NCBI GenBank assembly: GCA_944393395.1
Contig: CALYAB010000004.1
Coordinates: forward strand, 1-51,681
DNA: 51,681 nt
Direction of reading: 5' to 3'
DNA from: an uncultured Clostridia bacterium
GTDB lineage: Bacteria > Bacillota > Clostridia > TANB77 > CAG-508
The notes under the pieces are model-generated. The model was not told where the DNA came from. It did not search any database and saw only the letters and a list, made by a program, of their open reading frames with translations. The position numbers and the translations under genes are program-made. Each line of letters opens with the position of its first letter. The first letter of the stretch is position 1. Below are positions 41,681 through 51,240 of this stretch, piece after piece.

Positions 41681-41770
41681 ATTACAAAATGGGAAATATA
41701 TTACAGAACTGTTAAATGTATATTACAATTCTATTAATAGTATTGACTTTGAAATAAAAAGGATTAAAAT
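41681..41770 (+). promoter_or_regulatory. rsmD promoter with TTACA repeats
   Basis: TTGACT (41743-41748), a 16-base spacer, TAAAAT (41765-41770). TTACA occurs at 41681, 41701 and 41723. The segment from 41701, TTACAGAACTGTTAAATG then TATATTACAATTC, aligns with 40429-40459 before sepF at about 25 of 31 bases. A common regulator is likely. The rest of the 268-base spacer shows nothing else. Confidence 0.55.
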
Positions 41771-41794
41771 AATATTAATAAAGAAAGGTAAAAT

Positions 41795-42346
41795 ATGAGA
41801 ATTATATCTGGAAAAGCAAGAGGAACAAAATTATATACATTAGAAGGCGAGAAAACTAGACCTACACTAGATAGAGTGAAAGAATCTCTTTTTAATATTA
41901 TTCAAAATGAGATTCAAGATAAGGTTTTTTTAGACTTGTTTTCAGGAAGTGGAGCTATAGGATTAGAAGCACTAAGCAGAGGAGCTAAAAAAGCTATATT
42001 ATGTGATAAATCTAGAAAAGCTTATGAAATAATAATAAAAAATGCAGAAAAAACGCATTTAACTGAAAATGCTGAAATATATAATTTAGATTTTAAAGAT
42101 GTTTTACAAAATAAAATAAATCAAGAATTAGATATTATATACTTAGACCCTCCATATGAAAGTGATTTTATTATAGAGGCAGTGAACTTGATTTTAGAAA
42201 AGAATTTATTGAATGATGATTCAATTATAATTGTAGAAACAGATAATAAGGGGAAAATTATTGAACAATTAAAAAAAATAAAGTGTAAAATAGAGGACAT
42301 TAGAAAATATGGAAGAGCATATCTTATATTTCTAAAAAAAATATAA
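41795..42346 (+). CDS. rsmD: 16S rRNA (guanine966-N2)-methyltransferase
   Basis: A 183-residue RsmD that methylates G966 of 16S rRNA. It begins MRIISGKARGTKLYTLEG. The SAM-binding loop LDLFSGSGAIGLEALSRGA and the catalytic DPPY (in IIYLDPPYES) are present, followed by VETDNKG. AAAGAAAGGTAAA precedes the ATG. In Firmicutes coaD usually follows; here a coiled-coil protein follows instead, 21 bases later. Confidence 0.94.
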   Translation: MRIISGKARGTKLYTLEGEKTRPTLDRVKESLFNIIQNEIQDKVFLDLFSGSGAIGLEALSRGAKKAILCDKSRKAYEIIIKNAEKTHLTENAEIYNLDFKDVLQNKINQELDIIYLDPPYESDFIIEAVNLILEKNLLNDDSIIIVETDNKGKIIEQLKKIKCKIEDIRKYGRAYLIFLKKI

Positions 42347-42367
42347 GTACTAGAAAGGGGCAAAACC

Positions 42368-42871
42368 ATGGAAATATTTACATTGTTAGAAACATTAGAG
42401 GATTTATTAGAAAGAAGTAGAAATTTACCTTTTTCTGCTAAAAGTATTGTAGATAAAGATGAAATGTTAGATTTAATAAAAGAAATTAGATTAAAATTAC
42501 CAGATGAATTAAAACAAGCAAAATGGGTTAAAGAAGAAAGACAAAGAATACTAGTAGAAGCACAAAAAGAAGCAGATGGGATAGTTAAAGAGGCAGAAAA
42601 TAGAATTATAGCTATGATAGATGAACATGAAATTACAAGAAAAGCATATGACCAGAAAAAAGAAATTATCGAAACAGCAAATGATATGTCTAGAGAAATT
42701 ACAAAAGGTACAAAAGAATATGCAGACAACTTATTAGAAAATACAGAAGATGTAATGAAAGAAACATTAGAAAAATTGGAAACAAATATGTCAGAAGCAT
42801 TAAAATTAATGGAGATTTCATTGCAAGATACAATAAAAACAATACAAAATAGTAGAAAGGAATTAAAATAA
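42368..42871 (+). CDS. Coiled-coil protein, ATP synthase b-like annotation class
   Basis: A 167-residue, nearly all-helical protein. The N-terminus (MEIFTLLETLEDLLERSRNLPFSAKSIVDKDEMLDLIKEIR) is the start commonly seen in a conserved Clostridia family beside rsmD/coaD. The middle (EERQRILVEAQKEADGIVKEAENRI) resembles the b subunit of F-type ATPases, which probably reflects coiled-coil composition only, since no membrane helix is present. AAGGGGCAAAACC precedes the ATG. Function is unknown. Confidence 0.75.
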   Translation: MEIFTLLETLEDLLERSRNLPFSAKSIVDKDEMLDLIKEIRLKLPDELKQAKWVKEERQRILVEAQKEADGIVKEAENRIIAMIDEHEITRKAYDQKKEIIETANDMSREITKGTKEYADNLLENTEDVMKETLEKLETNMSEALKLMEISLQDTIKTIQNSRKELK

Positions 42872-42914
42872 GAAAATTGGCCTTGACTTTATAAAAATAG
42901 ATATAAGGAAAACA

Positions 42915-42975
42915 AAAGTCAGATTCAGAAGTCAAAGAAATTACGACTTTTGGTTTCTGACTTTAATGTTTTTTA
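42915..42975 (+). terminator. Hairpin terminator upstream of ftsK
   Basis: AAAGTCAGA with TCTGACTTT, and inner GAAGTC with GACTTT, form a two-part stem followed by AATGTTTTTT. It separates the rsmD operon from ftsK. The remaining spacer to 43100 is AT-rich with a weak promoter-like TTGAGT/TTATAC near 43055-43083. Confidence 0.65.
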
Positions 42976-43099
42976 CATTATAGGAAATCATATAGGAATT
43001 TTAATTTAAAAAATTAAAGGATGTAAAAAAGGATGAGAAATTTAAAATTAATATTTGAGTTGTTGGTTTTAAATTGTTTATACCTTGATGGAGGGAAAA

Positions 43100-45535
43100 A
43101 TGGCAAAAAAGAAAAGAAGATATAAAAAAAGCAAAAAAACAGCTTCTAAATTAGATTTAGCCGTTGTAATTATAATGATGGTTAGTCTATTATTAGCAGT
43201 TTTAATATATACTAAATCTGGAGTAGTTGGACAAAAATTAAATGAAGTATTAGGAGGAGTATTTGGCATAATGCAATATATTCTTCCTATTGGTGGTTTC
43301 GCAATATCAATAAAATTGGCATCAGAAGATAGGGATACATTAACTTCGAAATTACTACAATATGCAGTTTTTGTTATAAGCTTATCAGTTTTACTTAGTG
43401 TAGTTCAGATTTCTACTGGAGAATTACAATCATCAAAAGAATTATCAGAGCTAGTAAAAGATGCATATTATTTAGGAGAACAAAGCAAAGGTGGAGGAGC
43501 TATAGGCGCTGCAGCGGCTGTACCACTTGCTAAATTATTAGGTGATGTAGGAGCAATTATATTTTGTTTAGGTGTTGCAGTTATATTACTTGTATTTACA
43601 TTTGGAATAAATATGTCAGAATTAATTAATACAATTCTAGAGAGAATAGAAGACAAACGTGAAGAAAGACTAGAAATGAAAAACGAAAGAAGAAAACAAA
43701 ATATTGAGAGTAAAAAAGAAACAGCAGCAGAAAGAAGAAAAAGAGAACGTGAAGAACGTATGGAAGAAAGAGCTAGACTAAAAGCAGAAAAGATTGCAAA
43801 AGCAGAAAAAGAAAAGGATTTATTAAATAATCAAATAAAAATTAATTTTGGCGGAAGAATATTAGACGAAGTAGATGAAAAGAAAGGTTTGAAAAAATAC
43901 GACCATTCAGAAGATGATTTAGAACCATTGACAAGAGAAAGTAAAAAAGAAATGCAACCAGATGTAATAGAAAATAATTTATTTAAACAAGAAGAAGAGA
44001 AAAAAGAAGATAAAAAGAAAGAAGTACTTCAATTAGAGCATGCAATGACAGTCGAAGATGAACATTATGAATATCCACCAATAGAATTATTAAGTAAAAC
44101 AAAATCAAGAACTTTGAAAGGTGGAGCAAAAGCATTAACTGATACAGCAACTAAATTGCAAAAAACATTATATAGTTTTGGAGTATCTGCTAAAGTGGAA
44201 AATGTTTCAGTAGGCCCAGCAATAACTAGATATGAATTAAAACCAGCAGAGGGAGTAAGAGTAAGTAAAATAGCAAATTTAGCAGATGATATAGCATTAA
44301 ATTTAGCAGCTGAAACAATAAGAATAGAAGCGCCTATACCTGGAAAACAAGCTGTAGGTATAGAAGTGCCTAATAAAGAAAAAGAAACAGTACACTTAAG
44401 AGAAGTTCTAGAAAGTAAAGAATTTCAATCTAATAAATCAAAATTAACAATAGCATTAGGAAAAGATGTTGCAGGAAATACACAACTTGCAGATATTGCT
44501 AAAATGCCACACGTATTGATAGCTGGTTCAACTGGTTCTGGAAAAAGTGTATGTATAAATACAATAATAACAAGCATAATATATAATGCAAAACCAAGTG
44601 AAGTAAAATTAGTAATGGTAGATCCTAAAGTTGTTGAACTATCTGTATATAATGGAATACCACATTTATTAATACCAGTAGTAACAGATCCTAAAAAAGC
44701 AGCAGGAGCGTTAGCTTGGGCAGTACAAGAGATGGATGATAGATATAATAAATTTGCAAGTAAAGGTGTAAGAGATTTAAAAGGATATAACAAAGCAATA
44801 GAAAAAGAAGAAGAAAATGGAAAATTACCTCAAATAGTAATAATTGTTGATGAGTTAGCAGACTTGATGATGGTTGCAGCTAAAGATGTTGAAGAAGCAA
44901 TATGTAGGCTAGCACAAAAAGCTAGAGCAGCAGGAATGCATTTAGTAATTGCAACACAAAGACCATCAGTTGATGTTATTACAGGATTAATTAAAGCAAA
45001 TATCCCATCAAGAATAGCTTTTGCTGTATCATCACAAGTAGATTCAAGGACAATTTTAGATACAGTAGGAGCAGAAAAACTTTTAGGAAAAGGTGATATG
45101 CTATTTTTCCCTTCAGGTGCACCAAAGCCATCAAGAGTACAAGGTGCATTTGTATCAGATGATGAAGTAGAAAAAATAGTAGATTTTGTAAAATCTAATG
45201 GAACAGCCACATATAGTGAAGATATACTAGAAACTATAGAAAATAGTAATAAAACAGATAAAGAATTGGCACAAGAGAATACAGCAGATGATGATACAGA
45301 TCCATTTTTAATGGATGCTATACAAACAGTTGTAGAAACTGGACAAGCTTCAACTTCTTTTATACAAAGAAGATTTAAAGTTGGTTATGCGAGAGCAGGA
45401 AGAATAATAGATCAAATGGAAGAAAGAGGAGTGATTTCAGGATATCAAGGAAGTAAACCAAGAGAAGTATTGATGACATTAGAAAAATTAAATGAATTAA
45501 AAATGGGAACTGAAAATAATAAGGTTGCAACATAA
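43100..45535 (+). CDS. ftsK: DNA translocase FtsK/SpoIIIE
   Basis: An 811-residue septal DNA pump. The N-terminus holds about four membrane helices (20-190). A charged linker (about 190-320) leads to the alpha and beta RecA-like motor: Walker A AGSTGSGKS near 474-482 and Walker B IVIIVDELADLMM. The gamma winged-helix domain (about 739-800) has STSFIQRRFKVGYARAGRI and reads orienting sequences in homologues. ATG 43100 is used because GGAGGG lies four bases upstream and the protein starts MAKKKRRYKK; TTG 43085 and ATG 43088 overlap the binding site. It may serve division and, if the organism sporulates, forespore DNA transfer. Confidence 0.96.
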   Translation: MAKKKRRYKKSKKTASKLDLAVVIIMMVSLLLAVLIYTKSGVVGQKLNEVLGGVFGIMQYILPIGGFAISIKLASEDRDTLTSKLLQYAVFVISLSVLLSVVQISTGELQSSKELSELVKDAYYLGEQSKGGGAIGAAAAVPLAKLLGDVGAIIFCLGVAVILLVFTFGINMSELINTILERIEDKREERLEMKNERRKQNIESKKETAAERRKREREERMEERARLKAEKIAKAEKEKDLLNNQIKINFGGRILDEVDEKKGLKKYDHSEDDLEPLTRESKKEMQPDVIENNLFKQEEEKKEDKKKEVLQLEHAMTVEDEHYEYPPIELLSKTKSRTLKGGAKALTDTATKLQKTLYSFGVSAKVENVSVGPAITRYELKPAEGVRVSKIANLADDIALNLAAETIRIEAPIPGKQAVGIEVPNKEKETVHLREVLESKEFQSNKSKLTIALGKDVAGNTQLADIAKMPHVLIAGSTGSGKSVCINTIITSIIYNAKPSEVKLVMVDPKVVELSVYNGIPHLLIPVVTDPKKAAGALAWAVQEMDDRYNKFASKGVRDLKGYNKAIEKEEENGKLPQIVIIVDELADLMMVAAKDVEEAICRLAQKARAAGMHLVIATQRPSVDVITGLIKANIPSRIAFAVSSQVDSRTILDTVGAEKLLGKGDMLFFPSGAPKPSRVQGAFVSDDEVEKIVDFVKSNGTATYSEDILETIENSNKTDKELAQENTADDDTDPFLMDAIQTVVETGQASTSFIQRRFKVGYARAGRIIDQMEERGVISGYQGSKPREVLMTLEKLNELKMGTENNKVAT

Positions 45536-45566
45536 GATTAAAAAATAAATATGAAAGGAGAAGATA

Positions 45567-47150
45567 ATGCAAAAGAAAAAAGAAAAACTTTTAGATAAGA
45601 TGGTAAAAAGAGATTATAACAATGAATTAGAAAGTATATTAGAAAAAAAGATTTTTGATGAAAATGCAAAAAATCTTCTCCTTAATATATTATATAAGAT
45701 AGAAGCTTCATACAAAGATTATGAAAAAACAAAAAGAAATGTAAAGACTAAAGAAGAATATATTCAAAGTTTTATAAATATGATAGAAAAAAATTGTGAA
45801 AATATCACAATATGCAAAATTAGTTCAAATGAAAAAAATATTTTAGGAAATAAAACATTTTTAGTTGATAAAGAAAATAAAAGGATTGTATGTTATCCAA
45901 TAGAAAGAAAATTGCTATACTGTATAGCCAAAATAAGTAAACATGACAAAATAATAAAAGAAGAATATCCAATAATAGATAAAACATTGTCAAATTTAAT
46001 AAATATAGGAAATAATATAGATACAGTAGAACCATTAAGAGATTTTAATGGATATTCATGGACAACCATAAGCAAAGAAATTGAAAGTGTATCATATAAT
46101 ATTGTTTATCAAAACCTAAGGATTTTATTAGGATATGATTTTTTAGATAAATGGGTTCAAAATAGAGAGTTTATTATAGACTATATGGAAGTTTTTAAAA
46201 ATAGATTAGATGAAAAATATGGAGTAAAAAATAGAAAAGAAATTATAAAGATAATCGAAAAGTTATCAGTATTATTAGAATTAAAATATAATCCTGAAGA
46301 TAAAAAAACATATGCAAAAGAAAAAAAAGAAGTCAAAGAAAAATTAGATAAGATAAATGATAAAGAACTTTTTATAAAAATGATTACAGAAGAAAAAAGA
46401 AAATTAACAGAAGAAATAAAATATATTGATGAAACAATAAACAATAAAGAAATGTTACAAGAAGAATATATAAAAAGAAACAAAGATTTACCACTAGAGA
46501 AAAAAATATTTAGTGTAAGAATATTATCTAAATTAATGATAGATGAAAGAGAAGAAAAATTAAAAGAAATAGAAAAATATAATGATTTATTAAATCCAAA
46601 AAAATTTATAGAGTACAAAAAAGGAATGGAAGAAAAATACGGATTTTTAAAACTAGTAAGTATAAAAGATATAGAAAAAGAAATATCTCAATCAATAATT
46701 AAATTGCAAAAAATATTTCTAAGATGTTATAAACAAAAGATAGAAAATATTGAAAGCAAATCAGAGATAATTGATTGTATCTATGAATTTAGATATTATA
46801 ATTTATTACCATTTGATTACGAAATAAATATAAATGAAGTAAAAGAAATACAAAAAGAATTAAAAGAAATAATAGAGTTAATAATAGAAAAGGCACAGGA
46901 ATTAAAAACAATTATTGTTACATCAAAAAATAAAGATATTGATAATGAAATATTAAAAAATATATTTAGTATAAGAATTATGAATTTAGAAGATTTATAT
47001 ATAAGAGTGATAAAAGAAAAAGAAAAATTTTATATACAATTATTTGATGGAGATGCTTTTGAAGAAAAATCACAAATTGAAACTTCAAAGATTTTGAATA
47101 AAAAAGATCTAGAAATAAAAATAAATAAAAAAATAAAAGTTTTTGATTAG
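45567..47150 (+). CDS. Unknown 527-residue coiled-coil protein
   Basis: I do not recognise this protein. It is soluble, highly charged (Lys and Glu rich) and largely helical. A central coiled coil spans about 225-330 and another helical stretch about 370-460. The N-terminal 200 residues look globular, with a short beta-type section (NKTFLVDKENKRIVCYPIE) and a conserved-looking FNGYSWTTISKEIE. No signal peptide or membrane segment is visible. GAAAGGAGAAGATA precedes the ATG 31 bases after ftsK, and the metallo-lactamase follows by nine bases, so the three are probably one operon. Confidence 0.7.
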   Translation: MQKKKEKLLDKMVKRDYNNELESILEKKIFDENAKNLLLNILYKIEASYKDYEKTKRNVKTKEEYIQSFINMIEKNCENITICKISSNEKNILGNKTFLVDKENKRIVCYPIERKLLYCIAKISKHDKIIKEEYPIIDKTLSNLINIGNNIDTVEPLRDFNGYSWTTISKEIESVSYNIVYQNLRILLGYDFLDKWVQNREFIIDYMEVFKNRLDEKYGVKNRKEIIKIIEKLSVLLELKYNPEDKKTYAKEKKEVKEKLDKINDKELFIKMITEEKRKLTEEIKYIDETINNKEMLQEEYIKRNKDLPLEKKIFSVRILSKLMIDEREEKLKEIEKYNDLLNPKKFIEYKKGMEEKYGFLKLVSIKDIEKEISQSIIKLQKIFLRCYKQKIENIESKSEIIDCIYEFRYYNLLPFDYEININEVKEIQKELKEIIELIIEKAQELKTIIVTSKNKDIDNEILKNIFSIRIMNLEDLYIRVIKEKEKFYIQLFDGDAFEEKSQIETSKILNKKDLEIKINKKIKVFD

Positions 47151-47159
47151 GAGGTTTTT

Positions 47160-48803
47160 ATGAAAATTACATTTTTAGGAGCGACAAGAACAGTTACAGG
47201 TTCAAACTTTTTAGTAGAAGGTGCCGGCAAAAAGTTTTTGGTAGATTGTGGAATGTGGCAAGGTAAAGCAGAACAAGAAATGGAGAACTCACAGGATTTT
47301 GAATTTAATCCAGCAGAGATAGACTTTATGCTTTTAACACATGCACATATAGATCATTCAGGAAGAATACCTAAATTATATAATGAAGGATTTAAAAATA
47401 AGGTATATGCTCACAAAGCAACTTGTGACTTGTGTGCACTAATGTTACCAGATAGTGGTCATATACAAGAGACAGAAACTGAATGGAAAAATAAAAGAAG
47501 AATAAGAAGAGGAGAAGAACCATTAGAGCCAATTTATACAGCAGAACAAGCAGCAAAATCATTAGAAATTTTTGAACCAGTTCAATATGATCAAATAATT
47601 GAAATAACACCAGAAATACATGTAAGATTTAATGATGCAGGTCATATGTTAGGTTCAAGTATTATAGAATTATGGGTGAAAGAAGGAGACAAAGAAGTAA
47701 AAACAGTATTTACAGGTGATTTAGGTAATAATGATATTCCACTTTTAAGTCCACCAACAATGATAGAAGATACCGACTTTCTTGTTATGGAATCAACTTA
47801 TGGAAGCAGATTACATATAAAAAATGACAAAAAAGCAGAATTGTTTTTAAATATAGTATCTGAAACATTAAATAATGGAGGAACAGTTGTAATTCCATCA
47901 TTTGCAGTAGGAAGAACTCAAGAAATATTGTATGAAATTAATGAGTTAAAAGATGAAAAAGATGATGAAGAATTTAGAAGAAAATATAAAACTTTAATGA
48001 AAGCACCAGTTTATGTAGATAGCCCACTTGCTATATCAGCTACAGAAGTTTTTAAAGAAAATACAGAATTATTTGATGAAAAGACAAAAGAAGAAATTTT
48101 AAGAGGAGATAATCCATTAGAATTTCCAGGACTTAAATTTACAAGAACAGCAGATGAATCTAAAGAATTAAATGAAGATGAAACACCTAGTATAATAATA
48201 TCAGCAAGTGGTATGTGTGAAGTGGGAAGAATAAAGCATCATTTAAAACATAATTTGTGGAATCCAAAAAGCACAATTCTTTTTGTTGGATATCAAGCAC
48301 CAGGAACATTAGGATATAGCATAGTAAATGGAGCAAAAACTGTAAAAATACTTGGAGAAGAAATTGCAGTTAATGCAAGAGTAGAATATATAGAAGGATA
48401 TTCTGGACATGCCGACCAAGAACTATTAATGAACTTTATATATTCATTTATAAAAAAACCAAAACACATATTTTTGGTACATGGAGAACCAGAATCACAA
48501 GAGATATTAGCAGATAAAATAGAAACAGAAACAAAACTAGGAGTTACAATTCCTGAATTTGGAGAAACATATGAACTAAATGAAGAAATTGTAATGACAC
48601 ATAAGATAGAAAGAAGATTAAATAAAACAATAAAATCAGAGATATTACAAAGATTAGAAAAAGTAAAAGAAGAATTAAAAGATATGGAAGTTTATGTAAA
48701 TCAAGATTTACAAGATAAAAACTTAAGAGATGAAGATATATTTAGAATTAATGAAAAAATAAAAAGTCTAGAAAAACAAATTTTGAATGTTATAGAAGGA
48801 TAA
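47160..48803 (+). CDS. Metallo-beta-lactamase/beta-CASP ribonuclease-like protein
   Basis: A 547-residue MBL-fold protein of the CPSF73/Ysh1-like bacterial group (COG1236). The zinc motif HAHIDHSGRIP is near residues 60-70. FTGDLGN, MESTYGSR and an MBL-to-beta-CASP transition (PSFAVGRTQEIL) follow. SGMCEVGRI is the beta-CASP His/Glu region, and the C-terminal GYSGHADQ and HGEPES complete an RMMBL domain. It probably processes RNA; RNase J is a different branch. A helical tail of about 60 residues ends the protein. GGAGGTTTTT precedes the ATG. Confidence 0.9.
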   Translation: MKITFLGATRTVTGSNFLVEGAGKKFLVDCGMWQGKAEQEMENSQDFEFNPAEIDFMLLTHAHIDHSGRIPKLYNEGFKNKVYAHKATCDLCALMLPDSGHIQETETEWKNKRRIRRGEEPLEPIYTAEQAAKSLEIFEPVQYDQIIEITPEIHVRFNDAGHMLGSSIIELWVKEGDKEVKTVFTGDLGNNDIPLLSPPTMIEDTDFLVMESTYGSRLHIKNDKKAELFLNIVSETLNNGGTVVIPSFAVGRTQEILYEINELKDEKDDEEFRRKYKTLMKAPVYVDSPLAISATEVFKENTELFDEKTKEEILRGDNPLEFPGLKFTRTADESKELNEDETPSIIISASGMCEVGRIKHHLKHNLWNPKSTILFVGYQAPGTLGYSIVNGAKTVKILGEEIAVNARVEYIEGYSGHADQELLMNFIYSFIKKPKHIFLVHGEPESQEILADKIETETKLGVTIPEFGETYELNEEIVMTHKIERRLNKTIKSEILQRLEKVKEELKDMEVYVNQDLQDKNLRDEDIFRINEKIKSLEKQILNVIEG

Positions 48804-48807
48804 GAAG

Positions 48808-48838
48808 TGGAACGTTTGGGTGTGTTCCCAACGTTCCA
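48808..48838. repeat. GGAACGTT hairpin
   Basis: TGGAACGTTTGGG and CCCAACGTTCCA pair (one bulge) around TGTGTT. It sits five bases past the stop of the MBL gene. It is richer in G+C than the surroundings and similar in style to 17109-17137. An A-run rather than a T-run follows, so its termination role is doubtful. Confidence 0.55.
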
Positions 48839-48867
48839 AAAACAAACAAAAAGGAGATTTTTTAAAA

Positions 48868-50829
48868 ATGGAAAATAAGTATTTTAATGAAGCAATAATA
48901 GGAAATAAAAATATGTTGGCAACATATACTGCAAAAGGAGAATTACAAAGACTATATTTCCCTTCAAGAGAAAATAGGCAATATATAAGCTTTTTTCATA
49001 CAGGGGTAAAAATAAATAATTCTGATTTAATATATTTACATGACGATATAAATAATATTTATAAACAATATTATGATACAGACACAAATGTATTAAATAC
49101 AGAAATTACTAATACATATTTTAACTTAACAATGCTTCAAACTGATTGTGCTTTAATAAAAGAAAATAATGTACTTTTAAAAAGATACACATTTATTAAT
49201 GAAAGCAAAATAGATTTAGATATAGAATTTTATATACATTCAGAATTGTTATCTAGTGAAAACAACCATGTTAGTTGTAAAGTAATAGATAGTGGAATGA
49301 CACAATATGCACATGATTTTGTTGTTTCTACTTTTGCTAAAGGATATAATGTGGATAAACATCAAATAAATGGTAGTAAAGAAACAATAAAAAGAACGGA
49401 AATTCATGACAAAGATTATATAGGAATGTCTAAAGATTCTAGTATAAGCTATAAAATAGGAACAATACATCCAAATGAAAAGAAATTTATAGAAATATGT
49501 ATATTAATTGATGAAAATAAGAATATATCAGATATAGAAGATGAAATATCTAGAGTGAGAAGAAAAGATTTAAACAAAGAGTTTGTATCAACTAAAGTAT
49601 ATTGGAGAAAATATCTAAAATCACATAATGGGTTAAACTTGAAAGAAACAGAAAATGCTTATGAAGAAAAAATATATGAAATATATAAAAGAACAATACT
49701 ATTATTTCCATTATTAATAAATGAAGAAACAGGCGGAATTATTGCATCACCAGAAATAGACGAATATTTTACAAAATGTGGAAGATATGCATATTGTTGG
49801 CCAAGAGATGCAGTATTTATTACAAGAGCAATGGATATATTAAAAATGAAAAAAGAAACAGAAAAATTTTATAAAAATTTTTGCAAGAAAACACAAAGTA
49901 AAAATGGAATGTGGGAACAAAGATTTTATACTGATGGAAAATTAGCACCTTGTTGGGGATATCAAGTAGATGAAACAGCAAGTGTAGTATATGGTGTTTA
50001 TGAACATTATAAATATACTAAATCTGAAAAATTCTTAAAAGATAATTTAAAGATGTGTGAAAAGGCAATAGACTTTTTAAAGAAATATGTAAAACAATGG
50101 CTAGAAATAAAAGACTTAGATGAAGATATAGTAAAAGAAGAAATAAAAAATAGTACTTATGCTAATAAAGATAAGATACATGTAAGCTATGATATTTGGG
50201 AAATGCATGAAGGAGTCCATTTGTATTCTTTAGCAAGCATATATGCAGCTTTTGAATGCATGATGGAAATCTATAAAGTTTTAAATAAAAATATATCAGA
50301 TTTTGATAATAATAGATTGAAAGAAGAAAAAACATTAAAAATAGAAAAAGAACTAAAGTATATTCAATTGGAAATTAAAAAATTTATAAATGAAAAATTG
50401 TATGATCCAGAAACAAATTCATATTGTAGAAATATAGAAGATAAAAAGATGGATATAAGCATATTAGGAGCTGTAGAACCATTTAAAGTCTTTAAACCAA
50501 AAGAAAAGAAAATAAAAAATACAGTAGAAAGAATAAATTTAAACCTTCGAACATATACAGGAGGTTATCAAAGATTTGAAAATGATCACTATATGAATGG
50601 AAATCCATGGCCAATAGCAAATTTATGGATGACTTTGTATTACTTAGAGGCAGGAGAGAAGACAAAAGCAAAAGAAACTTTTGATTTTGTTGTAAAAACA
50701 GTTGGGAAACATTGTTTTATAGGTGAACAAATAGATAATAATACATTAAAACCTAATTGGGTTATTGGTCTGGGTTGGAGCCATGCGATGTTTATAATTG
50801 TACTAGAAAGATTATATGGAAAGAAATAA
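48868..50829 (+). CDS. Glycoside hydrolase family 15 (glucoamylase-like)
   Basis: A 653-residue GH15 enzyme without a signal peptide, so intracellular; likely substrates are alpha-glucans or trehalose-type disaccharides. The N-terminal beta-sandwich (about 1-270) is followed by the (alpha/alpha)6 barrel. Active-site segments visible are YAYCWPRDAVFITRAMD, GYQVDETASVVYGVY, the catalytic-glutamate region DIWEMHEGVHLYSLA and a late NPWPIANLWMTLYYLEAG. ATG 48868 is chosen because AAAGGAGA lies nine bases upstream; an earlier in-frame ATG at 48820 falls inside the hairpin. It is the last protein gene before the rRNA operon. Confidence 0.9.
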   Translation: MENKYFNEAIIGNKNMLATYTAKGELQRLYFPSRENRQYISFFHTGVKINNSDLIYLHDDINNIYKQYYDTDTNVLNTEITNTYFNLTMLQTDCALIKENNVLLKRYTFINESKIDLDIEFYIHSELLSSENNHVSCKVIDSGMTQYAHDFVVSTFAKGYNVDKHQINGSKETIKRTEIHDKDYIGMSKDSSISYKIGTIHPNEKKFIEICILIDENKNISDIEDEISRVRRKDLNKEFVSTKVYWRKYLKSHNGLNLKETENAYEEKIYEIYKRTILLFPLLINEETGGIIASPEIDEYFTKCGRYAYCWPRDAVFITRAMDILKMKKETEKFYKNFCKKTQSKNGMWEQRFYTDGKLAPCWGYQVDETASVVYGVYEHYKYTKSEKFLKDNLKMCEKAIDFLKKYVKQWLEIKDLDEDIVKEEIKNSTYANKDKIHVSYDIWEMHEGVHLYSLASIYAAFECMMEIYKVLNKNISDFDNNRLKEEKTLKIEKELKYIQLEIKKFINEKLYDPETNSYCRNIEDKKMDISILGAVEPFKVFKPKEKKIKNTVERINLNLRTYTGGYQRFENDHYMNGNPWPIANLWMTLYYLEAGEKTKAKETFDFVVKTVGKHCFIGEQIDNNTLKPNWVIGLGWSHAMFIIVLERLYGKK

Positions 50830-50840
50830 TGTATTTAGTA

Positions 50841-50898
50841 GTTACAATTTACAGTTTAATAACCTTTTGCTATAGTTTATTGAACTGTAATTTGTAAC
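50841..50898. mobile_element. Short diverged MITE copy or hairpin
   Basis: GTTACAATTTACAGTTTAAT and ATTGAACTGTAATTTGTAAC pair around a 16-base loop. The ends match the TIR (GTTACAATTCACAG) of the elements at 24378 and 28056, with one substitution. It lies between the GH15 gene and the rRNA promoters and may end GH15 transcription. Confidence 0.6.
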
Positions 50899-50937
50899 AT
50901 TTGGTAATAATTGGTTGAAAATTTTTTAAAAAAACTA

Positions 50938-51235
50938 TTGACATAGAAGTTTAAAGATGTTAATATAATCTTACGATAAATATTTCGTAGTCTCTATGTC
51001 AAAAAAATAATGAAAAAAATTCAAAAAAGTATTGACATAAGAAAAATAAAATGTTATTATACTTAAGTACCTTGCAACAGACAAAATAAAAAAGAAAAAA
51101 CAAGAGAATTAGTAATAAGAACATTATAATATAATAGGACTACAAAGAACATTACTAGTTTTTTATTTTGCCTAAATAAAAAAATAAAAAAATGTCGAAA
51201 AAAGTATTGACAAACCAAACAAGGTATAGTATAAT
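50938..51235 (+). promoter_or_regulatory. Three tandem rRNA promoters
   Basis: P1: TTGACA (50938-50943) with TAATAT (50961-50966, 17-base spacer) or TATAAT (50964-50969, 20). P2: TTGACA (51032-51037), 17 bases, TATTAT (51055-51060). P3: TTGACA (51207-51212), 17 bases, TATAAT (51230-51235), a full consensus. Each is preceded by an A-rich tract resembling an UP element and by the same TATTGACA context. Tandem strong promoters are usual for rRNA operons. Confidence 0.85.
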
Positions 51236-51240
51236 CCAAC

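Noticed and set aside
42368-42871. F-type ATP synthase subunit b
   Set aside because: No membrane anchor and no other atp genes; similarity is coiled-coil composition.
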